The translations under genes were made by a program, and so were the position numbers. A DNA stretch of 53,507 nt, from assembly GCA_002424305.1 (NCBI GenBank), contig DIQZ01000049.1, positions 12,714 through 66,220 on the forward strand. Direction: 5' to 3'. Of the stretch, positions 1-8,293 are shown piece by piece. Below the pieces are notes generated by a model, which saw nothing but the letters and a program-made list of their open reading frames with translations, was not told the DNA's origin and searched no databases. The DNA comes from Firmicutes bacterium UBA5449 (GTDB lineage: Bacteria > Bacillota > SHA-98 > UBA4971). Each line of letters begins with the position of its first letter. Positions within the stretch are counted from its first letter, which is position 1.

Positions 1-30
1 TCGAGGAAGGGCCCCGGCCACCTGGGTTTG

Positions 31-57
31 CCCTATCGCACAATTAACCGGATAGGG
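31..57 (+). repeat. Inverted repeat overlapping the thiolase ribosome binding site
   Basis: CCCTATC at 31-37 is the exact reverse complement of GATAGGG at 51-57, leaving a 13-base loop. The right arm overlaps the probable Shine-Dalgarno GGGAG (55-59) of the thiolase that starts at 69. In RNA the hairpin would hide part of that site; in DNA it could be an operator. Either role is inference. Confidence 0.45.
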
Positions 58-68
58 AGTGACGAAGG

Positions 69-1247
69 ATGCGCGAGGTCGTAATCTTAAGTGGAGTGAG
101 GACAGCAATAGGTACTTTTGGGGGGACGCTTCAAGGTGTGCCTGCTTTTGATCTGGGCGCAGTGGTTATCAGAGAAGCCCTGAAGAGGGCAGGGATAAGT
201 CAAGATGCTGTTGATGAAGTGATTATGGGGAATGTGCTCCAAGCAGGTCAAGGTCAGAACCCGGCTAGACAGGCATCGATAAAAGCAAGACTATCTACGA
301 CAGTCCCTGCAATGACTGTGAACAAGGTATGCGGTTCCGGTCTCAAAGCGGTAGTTCTTGCTGCTCAAGCCATCATGTCGGGTGATGCGGATGTGGTGGT
401 GGCAGGTGGTATGGAAAACATGAACTTAGCCCCTTATGTCCTTGAGAAAGCGAGATGCGGATATCGTATGGGTCATGGAGAGCTTAAAGATACTATGATA
501 ACAGACGGTCTATGGTGCGTATTGGGTGACACGCACATGGGGATTACCGCTGAGAACCTCGGGGAGGTATACGATATCAGTAGGGATGAGCAAGACGAAT
601 TTGCTGCTTGGAGCCAGCAAAAGGCTGAGAAAGCCATAGTAGGCGGAAGGTTTAGGGATGAAATTGTCAACGTAGAAATTCCGCAGCGAAAAGGCGACCC
701 CGTAGTGTTCTGCCAGGATGAACATGCTAGGCCCGGTATTACCAAGGAAAAACTGGCTTTGCTGCGACCTGCCTTCAAGAAAGACGGGACTGTCACGGCA
801 GGTAACGCCTCCGGCATCAATGACGGCGCAGCCGCGCTTGTGGTAACATCCAAAGATAAGGCAGCTACACTTGGGTTGAAACCCATGGCGACCCTCAAGG
901 CTTACGCAGCCGCAGGTGTAGATCCGTCAGTGATGGGTATAGGGCCTGTCCCTGCTACGAGGAAAGCTCTAATCAGAGCAGACCTGCGTCTTGAGGACAT
1001 TGATCTCATAGAGGCAAACGAGGCATTTGCAGTGCAGTCTCTTGCAGTAGGCCGAGAGCTCGGCTGGGATCCTGACAAGGTCAACGTCAACGGTGGCGCG
1101 ATTGCGTTAGGCCACCCTATTGGAGCAAGCGGCGCAAGAATTCTCGTTTCACTGTTATATGAGATGATAAAGCGTGATGTAAGCCTTGGTCTTGCTACTT
1201 TGTGTATCGGCGGAGGTATGGGGCTGTCAGTTATAGTTGAAAGGTAG
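69..1247 (+). CDS. thlA: Acetyl-CoA C-acetyltransferase (thiolase)
   Basis: Condenses two acetyl-CoA to acetoacetyl-CoA, or cleaves it, in the cytoplasm. At 392 aa it has the usual length of a biosynthetic thiolase. The nucleophilic cysteine is Cys88 in NKVCGSG. The second catalytic pair is His349 in ALGHPIGASG and Cys379 in LCIGGGMG, matching the Cys/His/Cys arrangement of Zoogloea-type thiolases. The ATG at 69 has GGGAG nine bases upstream. No butyrate, PHB or mevalonate gene is adjacent, so the pathway is open; with ispDF in the window, isoprenoids probably come from the MEP route, making fermentation or fatty-acid metabolism more likely. The family call is firm; acetyl-CoA specificity is inferred. 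The symbol is by analogy with clostridial thlA. Confidence 0.93.
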   Translation: MREVVILSGVRTAIGTFGGTLQGVPAFDLGAVVIREALKRAGISQDAVDEVIMGNVLQAGQGQNPARQASIKARLSTTVPAMTVNKVCGSGLKAVVLAAQAIMSGDADVVVAGGMENMNLAPYVLEKARCGYRMGHGELKDTMITDGLWCVLGDTHMGITAENLGEVYDISRDEQDEFAAWSQQKAEKAIVGGRFRDEIVNVEIPQRKGDPVVFCQDEHARPGITKEKLALLRPAFKKDGTVTAGNASGINDGAAALVVTSKDKAATLGLKPMATLKAYAAAGVDPSVMGIGPVPATRKALIRADLRLEDIDLIEANEAFAVQSLAVGRELGWDPDKVNVNGGAIALGHPIGASGARILVSLLYEMIKRDVSLGLATLCIGGGMGLSVIVER

Positions 1248-1282
1248 TCCTCCAGAGAGTATTGTGTTATCAGTTAGGATTT

Positions 1283-1322
1283 GCTTGCCCTGTTTGGACG
1301 CATTGCTCGTGCGTAGGCAGGC
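1283..1322 (+). repeat. Two-part hairpin between thiolase and ABC-F genes
   Basis: GCTTGCC (1283-1289) can pair with GGCAGGC (1316-1322), with one G-T wobble. Inside it ACGCA (1298-1302) pairs with TGCGT (1310-1314). No T-run follows, so this is not a standard terminator. It sits 48 bases before the ABC-F start and may be a leader structure, which many ABC-F genes have. Confidence 0.35.
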
Positions 1323-1369
1323 TTAGCTCGGAGCGTTGAAGGAGTGTACGTACGAGAGCAAGTGGCAAT

Positions 1370-3328
1370 ATGGTGTTAATTCAAGCTAATGGAATAACGA
1401 AGTCATATGGAATAAGGCGTGTGCTGCATGATGCGTCTTTCACAATAAGGGATGGAGAAAAGGCGGGTGTTGTTGGGCAAAACGGCTCCGGGAAAACTAC
1501 TCTCCTTAGACTCATTGCCGGAATTGAGTCTTTAGATAATGGGGCAGTAGTGGTTCCCCGTAGTACCCGCTTAGGATATCTTGAACAGGATGTTTTGATT
1601 GAACAAGATAAATCCCTTATTGAAGTCGTGTATGAAGGCTTTAGTCACCTGCTCCGGTTGAAGGACGAGATTACAAGGCTTTCTCATGAAATGGGTAAGC
1701 CTGAAGTAGTCTCATGCCATACTTCCTTGGAGCGGGTGATGAGACAGTACGCTGTTCTTACCGACGAATTTGAAAGGGCCGATGGCTACGCCATCAATAG
1801 CCGTGTTACAGGCGTTCTTTCAGGTCTTGGTTTCGAAGACAAAGATAGGACGAGACGCATAGGGACATTCAGTGGAGGTGAAAGAACTAGGATTGCCCTG
1901 GCTAGGACGTTAATTTCCCCATTGGATCTCTTGCTGTTGGACGAGCCTACGTGTCATCTGGATATTTCTTCTGTTACATGGCTGGAGGGGTTCCTGCAAG
2001 CGTACCCGGGCACGGTTATTGTGGTATCCCACGACAGACACTTTTTGGACACTGTTGTAACACGTATACTGGAAGTTGATCACGGCAGTATCAGAGAATA
2101 TGACGGGAATTATTTGAGATATGCGGAGCAAAGAGAGAACATCCTCGCTCAGCAAGAGACCCGGTATAAACTGGAGCAAAAGGAGCTTGCCAGGCTTGAA
2201 GGGATGCTTCGGAGCTACACGGCTCGCAGCGCACAAAACGAGAAGTTCGCCAGGCGAGCTAAGGATGTTCAAAAGAAGCTGGCTCGAATGGAAAGGCTGG
2301 AGAAGCCTATATCGGAACACAAAGCAATTGGCCTGTCGCTTAATACGTCTACCAGGAGCGGGAATCAGGTAATCAATCTCCAAGACGTATCTCTTGAATT
2401 TGGCGGACGGACGTTTTTCTCCAACGTAAACTTGACAGTAAATCGAGGTCAGCGCATAGGGATAGTTGGACGCAACGGAGCAGGAAAATCCACCTTCCTC
2501 AAAGTTATCTCAGGAAAGGTAGAGCCTTCATGCGGAACTGTCAAGATCGGGGCAGGAGTCGTTATCGGCTACTATGATCAGCAACATGATGATCTGAATT
2601 CTGAAAGAACGGTTGTTGAAGAAGTCCTTGCGTCAACGGGACTTGCGCCTCAACACGCCCGTGACCTCCTGGGGAAATTTCTATTTTTCGGTGATGATGT
2701 GTTCAAAAGGATCCGTGACCTATCCGGCGGGGAACGAAATAGAGTGCTTCTCGCGAAACTCATGGCTTCAGAGTGTAATCTCCTGATTATGGATGAGCCA
2801 ACGAATTATCTGGACATTGATTCCATAGAAGTTCTCGAGAGGGCCTTAGGGACTTATGACGGGACACTTCTTGTTGTATCCCATGATCGATATTTCCTGG
2901 AGAGGGTCGCTGACAGAATACTGGAAATAGAAGACGGTAATCTCGTGGATTACCTTGGTGGATATACGTATTACATCCGGAAGAAAGCAGCCCTCCAAGC
3001 TAAACGAGATCCGGTTCAGGTCAGAGCAGATAAGCAGACGAAAGACAAAAAGCTACGTCAAGCTTGTGCCGGAGACAGACGCCGGGTCAAAAGTGGGATG
3101 AGCTCTGACCGTGATTCTAATGGCCAAGACACTGAGGAAGCTGTCTCGGCCATTGAAAAGGAAATCCTACGACTCGAACAGATGATAGAGCAGATCAATG
3201 CGGAACTTGCCGACCTTGAGATATATCGATTCCCGGAGCGCATGGCAGAGAAAGCCAGGTCTCTTTCAGAGGCTCAGAAGACGCTTGATGAATCCTACAA
3301 GAAATGGGAGGAACTTATGGCTAACTGA
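1370..3328 (+). CDS. ABC-F family ATPase (Uup/YdiF-like)
   Basis: A soluble protein with two ABC domains and no membrane segment. ABC-F proteins act at the ribosome in translation rescue or antibiotic protection. Domain 1 has Walker A GQNGSGKT (36-43), signature FSGGERTR and Walker B LLLLDEPTCHLD (about 187-198). Then comes the charged inter-domain linker, about 235-310. Domain 2 has GRNGAGKST (about 366-374), LSGGERNR and LLIMDEPTNYLD. The C-terminal 90 residues are highly charged and predicted coiled coil, which fits Uup/YdiF at 652 aa rather than the shorter EttA. The ATG at 1370 has only a weak AGTGG upstream. It stands alone and converges with the secreted-protein operon, 27 bp away. Whether it is housekeeping or a resistance factor cannot be told from sequence. 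Confidence 0.9.
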   Translation: MVLIQANGITKSYGIRRVLHDASFTIRDGEKAGVVGQNGSGKTTLLRLIAGIESLDNGAVVVPRSTRLGYLEQDVLIEQDKSLIEVVYEGFSHLLRLKDEITRLSHEMGKPEVVSCHTSLERVMRQYAVLTDEFERADGYAINSRVTGVLSGLGFEDKDRTRRIGTFSGGERTRIALARTLISPLDLLLLDEPTCHLDISSVTWLEGFLQAYPGTVIVVSHDRHFLDTVVTRILEVDHGSIREYDGNYLRYAEQRENILAQQETRYKLEQKELARLEGMLRSYTARSAQNEKFARRAKDVQKKLARMERLEKPISEHKAIGLSLNTSTRSGNQVINLQDVSLEFGGRTFFSNVNLTVNRGQRIGIVGRNGAGKSTFLKVISGKVEPSCGTVKIGAGVVIGYYDQQHDDLNSERTVVEEVLASTGLAPQHARDLLGKFLFFGDDVFKRIRDLSGGERNRVLLAKLMASECNLLIMDEPTNYLDIDSIEVLERALGTYDGTLLVVSHDRYFLERVADRILEIEDGNLVDYLGGYTYYIRKKAALQAKRDPVQVRADKQTKDKKLRQACAGDRRRVKSGMSSDRDSNGQDTEEAVSAIEKEILRLEQMIEQINAELADLEIYRFPERMAEKARSLSEAQKTLDESYKKWEELMAN

Positions 3329-3355
3329 GAACTCTTGCATGCGCTGTAGGTCGTG

Positions 3356-6166
3356 TCAGTTGCCGCCGGTCAGGATAAACCGGACATATGGTCCGTATGC
3401 TTCTTCAGACAGTTCGTGGCCTGAAGACCATATGCTAATTGGACAAGAGATGCCGAGAACGAGTCTTGCTATGGAGTTTACGTCATGTATAGCCCGGAAG
3501 TCAGCATTTGTCCATACTGCGCCTTTGGGTCCTTGTGATATTCTGATTATCCCAATGCCCATAGATGTATTTGATGTTACACGGTGGTCCAAGTGTAACG
3601 ATGCTTTTCTTGTAACTAAACTTGACTTAGTATAAGACTCATTTAGTTCCACCAGATCCACCGCTTCCGCCAAGTAGCTAATTGACACATCTTGCAGTTC
3701 CCCCAGACGGAAGGATCCCGCCAGATCCGTTGTGCTACTTAGAATCGAGTCTGTAGAATTCTCTGTTTCGCTGATTTCATGGTTGACCGTGATAATACCG
3801 TCTCCGAATCGCGGTGTGAGCGCTGTCAGCCCTAAGGATGTCGCCTTCGATCTTGGCTCCGTTGACGTTTTTACACTGATGTGATATAGGTCTCGCACAT
3901 TTGCATCTGCTGACAATGAGAGACTACTGCTCTTGGAACCATGAGCAAAACTATAGTCAACACCTAGAGCCAGATTCCTATATTGGCTGTAATATGTTAG
4001 CCCTAAATCTGACACAGGGAGACGTGCATTATTCTCACAAAATCCTTGTTTCGGTGTCCATCTATGTACTGCTTTCATTTTAAGGCCTTGCATGATGGGG
4101 ATGGAGCATCCGACTTCAGCCCCTGTTGATTTTCCCCCTGTATAGGAGAGATTCCATACGAAACCCGGTGATCCATGGTAGGTAACTGTCATCTTGGGTG
4201 TCAGGCCTTCATGTGCAAGACGCAGGTGAGTATTGAGACTTATAGTGTCCGTTATTCTGCGATCATAGTTGCCAAACAGCCATGGTTCTTGGTCTCTGCC
4301 GTCATGACCTATTCCCAAAGACAGGCCTGCTGAGGGCGTACCTCTGAGTGTCATACTGAGTTTCGTACTGTTCTCATCATGTGGCTTGGGATCCAGTGTG
4401 CTTCCAATTACCAACTGAGTTTTTTGCCCCAATTGTATTGCTAATTTGCCATAGGCGGTGCCGGTGATTGCAGTAGAGTCACCTTTAGACCTGAGGCCCA
4501 GCGACAAGCTGACTGAATCTGTAATTAAGTCAGTGAAGTCAGACTTAGCACTCCAGGAGAACTGATAGGGATTGGCCTCCATCTTGATTGACCCTCGAGC
4601 ATTGGGGGAGCTACCGGGTTTCTCAAGGGAAGGTGATTCCTTGTCTTCTTTCACCACGGGAATATCTATGCGGGCCACTTGACCCGGAGCTACACTCACG
4701 ATTTTCTTGGAGAAGGACGGAACATAGCCTTGAGGCAGGTCGGCCCTGACGACTCTGAGTAAATAGTCTCCGGGAATGAGGCTTCTCACAAGAAAAGCTC
4801 CTGTGCTGTCACAATGTACGGTATGGGAGTCGTCCAGGGCTAACCGGATTCCTTTTAAAGGGCTCTCATCCGGATCCATTATTCCATTGTCATTGGTATC
4901 CAGGAAAACCTTGCCTGTAACCATTCCCTGTCTTAGTGGGCGTTGTGATGCAATATGAAAGTATGATGTTGCCTCATTCCATGGAGCTGACTTTCCTTCT
5001 ATAGTTGATGTGATATTGGCGTCTATTCTATGTTTGCCGGGTCTTGCATTCCGGTTGACTGCAATTTGGAACGATAATTCGATTTCTTCTCCTGCGGCGA
5101 GTTGGTCTAAAGAAATTGATACTGTACTATCATCGTCTGTTCCGGCTTTGTGTTCCAACCCGTCTACAGTTATTGTTTCTGCCAAGATCTCGGCGCAGTC
5201 GGGCAGAGTAAGAACTAATCTTACGTTTTCCATATCACTTTTGCCGGGATTGCTGAGGTGAACTTGACAGCGAAGGAAATCTCCCGGATATATCAGCAGG
5301 GGATCGATATCAACAGAGATTTCAGGGGCGTAGAGCGATTGCCTAAAACAGGAAGACAGAATAGTCTTCATGGCCCCGGTTTCCACTGAGATATACCCCA
5401 TGACAGGCCATGGATATGTATTGCCCAATTGGAAGTAATATAGACCGCGCGGAACATATTCACCGTCATCAGTCTTTCCGTCCCAACTGATTGATTGCCA
5501 TCCCGCAGTCAGATATGGAATGACCCTACTGTGAACCAAGTTATTTGCCGAGTCGTATATATCAAACCGCGAGTTAGATTTAGCTTCCCTGAGATAGAAG
5601 TGTATATCCACCATGTCATGGACTTCCGGATCAAAAGGTGCCGGTTCTGAATATGTTGTGTTAAGATATCCTGAAGTCACAGAGTATATAAGCTCAGTTT
5701 CGTAAAGGATTCCTCCTGGCGATGCAGGTGTATCATGGCCGACAGTAAGTCTATAGTCTATTATCGCGGGGAGCATATCCCTTCCTTCTTCTATTAGAAG
5801 TACAGGTGAGGTGCTGCATTTCTTAAATTGACCAGACTCTTCAGGTAAGTGTGCAGCGACTTCAAGACGTTCTATGGGAAAGGTTTGCCCTATGCTACTG
5901 CGAAAATCATCGTTTGCGGTCACGTAGAGACTCCATCCCTGTCTTCTGTCACTTAAGGTAACAGTGACAGACATCGCGTTAGGAAGAGTGTACGGTGAGC
6001 CATGAGGGTCAACATTTCCCCAGTCAAGGCGGTACCCTGTGAAATTGGCTTCCAGTGCATCGAGATTCCGTGCTTCTGCCGTAGATGGATGAAAGGTGAA
6101 TATCCCTAATACAATGAAGAGCCCTATTTTCAGTAGTAGGCTTTTTGAAAGAAGATCCAGCACCAT
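3356..6166 (-). CDS. Large secreted multidomain protein with predicted C-terminal beta-barrel
   Basis: I do not recognise this as a named family. From the ATG at 6166 (936 aa; GAGAGGG just upstream, preferred over the ATG at 6187 that overlaps the previous gene) it has: a signal peptide to about 32; a beta-rich domain at 38-170 with a GWSLYV motif (Trp78); a FlgD/Ig-like stretch at 190-250 (GWQSISWDGKTDDG, then RGLYYFQ); a DUF11-like domain at about 285-400; and an SdrD-B/Cna-B-like domain at about 413-503 with a DTNDNGIMDPDESP calcium-loop-type motif. After a Ser/Pro linker, residues 525-936 show some 20-24 short alternating hydrophobic/polar strands with Gly and aromatic ends, as in outer-membrane beta-barrels. 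The chain ends FILTGGN rather than in a terminal Phe/Trp. As last gene of a three-gene operon it may be an outer-membrane anchor or export pore (usher-like); that is inference. Confidence 0.6.
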   Translation of the reverse strand: MVLDLLSKSLLLKIGLFIVLGIFTFHPSTAEARNLDALEANFTGYRLDWGNVDPHGSPYTLPNAMSVTVTLSDRRQGWSLYVTANDDFRSSIGQTFPIERLEVAAHLPEESGQFKKCSTSPVLLIEEGRDMLPAIIDYRLTVGHDTPASPGGILYETELIYSVTSGYLNTTYSEPAPFDPEVHDMVDIHFYLREAKSNSRFDIYDSANNLVHSRVIPYLTAGWQSISWDGKTDDGEYVPRGLYYFQLGNTYPWPVMGYISVETGAMKTILSSCFRQSLYAPEISVDIDPLLIYPGDFLRCQVHLSNPGKSDMENVRLVLTLPDCAEILAETITVDGLEHKAGTDDDSTVSISLDQLAAGEEIELSFQIAVNRNARPGKHRIDANITSTIEGKSAPWNEATSYFHIASQRPLRQGMVTGKVFLDTNDNGIMDPDESPLKGIRLALDDSHTVHCDSTGAFLVRSLIPGDYLLRVVRADLPQGYVPSFSKKIVSVAPGQVARIDIPVVKEDKESPSLEKPGSSPNARGSIKMEANPYQFSWSAKSDFTDLITDSVSLSLGLRSKGDSTAITGTAYGKLAIQLGQKTQLVIGSTLDPKPHDENSTKLSMTLRGTPSAGLSLGIGHDGRDQEPWLFGNYDRRITDTISLNTHLRLAHEGLTPKMTVTYHGSPGFVWNLSYTGGKSTGAEVGCSIPIMQGLKMKAVHRWTPKQGFCENNARLPVSDLGLTYYSQYRNLALGVDYSFAHGSKSSSLSLSADANVRDLYHISVKTSTEPRSKATSLGLTALTPRFGDGIITVNHEISETENSTDSILSSTTDLAGSFRLGELQDVSISYLAEAVDLVELNESYTKSSLVTRKASLHLDHRVTSNTSMGIGIIRISQGPKGAVWTNADFRAIHDVNSIARLVLGISCPISIWSSGHELSEEAYGPYVRFILTGGN

Positions 6167-6176
6167 CAACACCCTC

Positions 6177-7430
6177 TCAACCTTCATGCCCCACTTCGCT
6201 GCCTGCTACAACAAACGCTGCTTGCGCGTGCCTACGTTTATTGCCCATCTGTAATGTGACTTGGGCTGTGTAGTAACCCGGCAGAAGAGGTTCAATAAAT
6301 GCGATTCTAACTATCTTGGTTCCTCCGGGGGGCATTGTTCCTCCGTCAAACGCCATCAGCCCCACCCTCTTGTGTCGATAGTCTAATATTTCAACATACC
6401 CAATGCTTCTCACACTGGTTTCATATGGGTTCTGAAGACATACTTCTATCGGGAGCCTTTCTTCTATGCTTTTGTTGGCAACGGTAAATGCAGATATTTT
6501 TGGTACTATGTAGTCTGCCTGAGTTTGCGGCTGTGAGTCTTGCGGGTGTGTAAGATCCATGTGAACTGTGCTGACCATGCCGGTGTCAGCCACCTCAAGA
6601 GCTACCGGTATAGAGGGAAGAATCTTACCTTTTGCTGTTACAAGGACTTCCGCAATGTAGATTCCTTTGCTGATTTTTGAAGGTTTGAAGCGCCCGGTTA
6701 CAATACGTTTGCATCCCGGCAAGCATACCACAGGCGCCAACTGAATCTGAGAGCCAAGTTGCCCATCACAATATTTCATTGTAGCTGTGCCGGAGAAGTC
6801 TGTGTGGATATCTCCTTGGTTTTCGCAGATTGCCGACACCACTATGGAGTCATCTGACGGATCTTGTGAGACTGCAATAGCTGTAACACTTGAGGCAGTC
6901 TCTAGTTGCTCTTCTTTTCGATCTGATTCAACTGTAATGAGAGTAAGCACTCCTACCTGGGAACTTGCATGTAGTCCTGTTTCGTTCTTTCTTTCAGTCA
7001 GTCTCCCCCGAAACAAGATGACGGGGTATGCTCCCCCTGAAAAGCCGGGAGCCACGTGAGCTCTTACCTTAATAGACTTTGATTCTCCCTGCATGAGTCT
7101 AAACTCAGCAGGTTCCAAGGTCAAGAATATCCCTTTAGAAAATGTCTGACTTCCCGATCCTGAGAATATCGGTATTCCGTTTTCATCGTGACCGCCTTCC
7201 TTTATAAAACCCTGAATATCCAAGGGAAGAGTTCCTGTATTTGATACTGTTATCGGTCCTATGAAATCCCCGTCACGAACTTCAGTTGTGATGTAGGTAG
7301 GGCTTATGCGCATTGATATATCGTTATGCCGGGCCGTATCAGGCACGGCTCGAGCAGGACAGGATAAAGCCAAAAGGCTTGTAAGAAGGGCTATCGCAGT
7401 GATCAGGATACGTGGGCGTCTTCCGGACAC
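6177..7430 (-). CDS. Secreted chaperone-like Ig-domain protein (DUF916/PapD-like)
   Basis: Exported protein of 417 aa with an N-terminal signal peptide (ITAIALLTSLLALSCPARA, cleavage near 28) and no C-terminal membrane segment. The first domain (about 37-140) reads as an Ig-like beta-sandwich: RISPTYITTEVRDGDFIGPI, then TLEPAEFRLMQGESKSIKV and GFSGGAYPVILF. This pattern is seen in DUF916 (WxL-interacting) and loosely in PapD-type chaperones. The last 100 residues (NPYETSVRSIGYVEILDY ... PPGGTKIVRI ... PGYYTAQVTLQMG) read as another Ig domain, like DUF3324. It is longer than PapD chaperones (about 240 aa) and lacks the C-terminal anchor of DUF916-DUF3324 proteins. GTG at 7430 has AAGGGG eight bases upstream; GTG at 7439 is the alternative. 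It lies between the small beta-sandwich gene and the barrel gene, suggesting an assembly or tethering role. Confidence 0.6.
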   Translation of the reverse strand: MSGRRPRILITAIALLTSLLALSCPARAVPDTARHNDISMRISPTYITTEVRDGDFIGPITVSNTGTLPLDIQGFIKEGGHDENGIPIFSGSGSQTFSKGIFLTLEPAEFRLMQGESKSIKVRAHVAPGFSGGAYPVILFRGRLTERKNETGLHASSQVGVLTLITVESDRKEEQLETASSVTAIAVSQDPSDDSIVVSAICENQGDIHTDFSGTATMKYCDGQLGSQIQLAPVVCLPGCKRIVTGRFKPSKISKGIYIAEVLVTAKGKILPSIPVALEVADTGMVSTVHMDLTHPQDSQPQTQADYIVPKISAFTVANKSIEERLPIEVCLQNPYETSVRSIGYVEILDYRHKRVGLMAFDGGTMPPGGTKIVRIAFIEPLLPGYYTAQVTLQMGNKRRHAQAAFVVAGSEVGHEG

Positions 7431-7461
7431 GTAAATCACCCCTTAATGTCAAAACTTCTCT

Positions 7462-8013
7462 CTAATAAGTAGGTAAGGTGGTATAAGTGACCATGATTCT
7501 GTAGGAATAAGTTTCCTGTAATGGTGCGTCATCATAGCTGATCTGTTGCCTGAAAAGAATACTGACGTCTGTTCCTTCTTTGCCGGTGGGGGGCATATCT
7601 GCTACTACTGCTGTATCCGTTTGGGTTATCGGTTGAAATCCGGCTGAATGTTGTAATTTCCATTCCAGGGGAGAAGAGAGGGCTTTGGAGGTGTATTCTG
7701 TTCCCGTCCATTCCTTCAAATGTCCGTCTTCTGCATCAGCACGGATGTTCAACGTCCACCGGATATTCGATAATATGTTTACAGTTTTTGGCTCAGATAT
7801 TTGAGATGTTTTAGGGCCTATTTCACCCAGATCAAGCGACATGGGGAATGAGCCTTCTATGGCTGACAGTACATTACAGGTTACAGGCATAGTGCCTGTG
7901 CTTACAGTAGCTGCCCAAACACTTTGACTTAGTAAGAGAGTAAATACGATGAGTAGGATTCCTAGCCCCATTGCATCTTTGGCCAACGTTGCAAGTGGTA
8001 GTTTCATTGACAT
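7462..8013 (-). CDS. Small secreted WxL/pilin-like beta-sandwich protein
   Basis: Exported protein of 183 aa, first gene of the minus-strand operon. ATG at 8013 has AAGGAG five bases upstream; the longer frame to 8031 would need a TTG inside that site. A signal peptide ends near SVWA (34). The mature part is beta-rich, with Trp86-Thr-Leu88 in NIRWTLNIRADA and Trp118-Lys-Leu120 in LEWKL, and ends in an alternating strand (TYSYRIMVTYTTL). Paired W-x-L motifs and a terminal beta strand recall WxL-domain proteins and spore-coat-U/sigma-pilin subunits, but identity to either is not clear by eye. With the chaperone-like and barrel genes behind it, it could be the polymerised or displayed subunit. 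This is inference from layout. Confidence 0.55.
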   Translation of the reverse strand: MSMKLPLATLAKDAMGLGILLIVFTLLLSQSVWAATVSTGTMPVTCNVLSAIEGSFPMSLDLGEIGPKTSQISEPKTVNILSNIRWTLNIRADAEDGHLKEWTGTEYTSKALSSPLEWKLQHSAGFQPITQTDTAVVADMPPTGKEGTDVSILFRQQISYDDAPLQETYSYRIMVTYTTLPTY

Positions 8014-8071
8014 CTCATCTCCTTGAGTCAACCGAGTTAGGGTTGAATTTTGATTTTGACACTACCTGTAA

Positions 8072-8077
8072 ATTATA
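8072..8077 (-). promoter_or_regulatory. Possible -10 element of the secreted-protein operon
   Basis: Read on the minus strand this is TATAAT, about 60 bases before the start at 8013. No good -35 is found 17 bases upstream (GGAAGG instead), so the promoter may need an activator or another sigma factor. Confidence 0.35.
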
Positions 8078-8220
8078 GGAAAAAGGGAGATTTTCCTTCC
8101 TGCTTTTGGATGATATTGGCAGGCATCCCTCTACCCGGAAGGCTAAACCTAATGAGACCGTCAACGCGAGGTATAGGACGCGAAGTGACAGCATAGGGTA
8201 GTTCTGAGCGGTCCAATACC

Positions 8221-8241
8221 GAAAACAGTGTGACTGTTTTC
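8221..8241. promoter_or_regulatory. Perfect 9-bp dyad (operator candidate) in the divergent region
   Basis: GAAAACAGT at 8221-8229 and ACTGTTTTC at 8233-8241 are perfect reverse complements separated by GTG. It lies between the divergent secreted-protein operon and the carboxypeptidase gene, 53 bp before the latter. No T-run follows, so an operator is favoured over a terminator. The regulator is unknown. Confidence 0.5.
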
Positions 8242-8293
8242 GCACGAAATGGTATTCTGCAAAGTCCTATCGTCAACGAGAAGGTGGGGCTAG

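Noticed and set aside
6177..7430. A classic PapD-type pilus chaperone
   Set aside because: At 417 aa it is far longer than PapD chaperones, and their paired Arg/Lys anchor motif is not evident; kept as chaperone-like only.
8015..8276. Overlapping minus-strand frames upstream of the secreted operon
   Set aside because: No ribosome site, overlapping each other in two frames, and running through the control region with the dyad and the -10 element. No protein-like composition.
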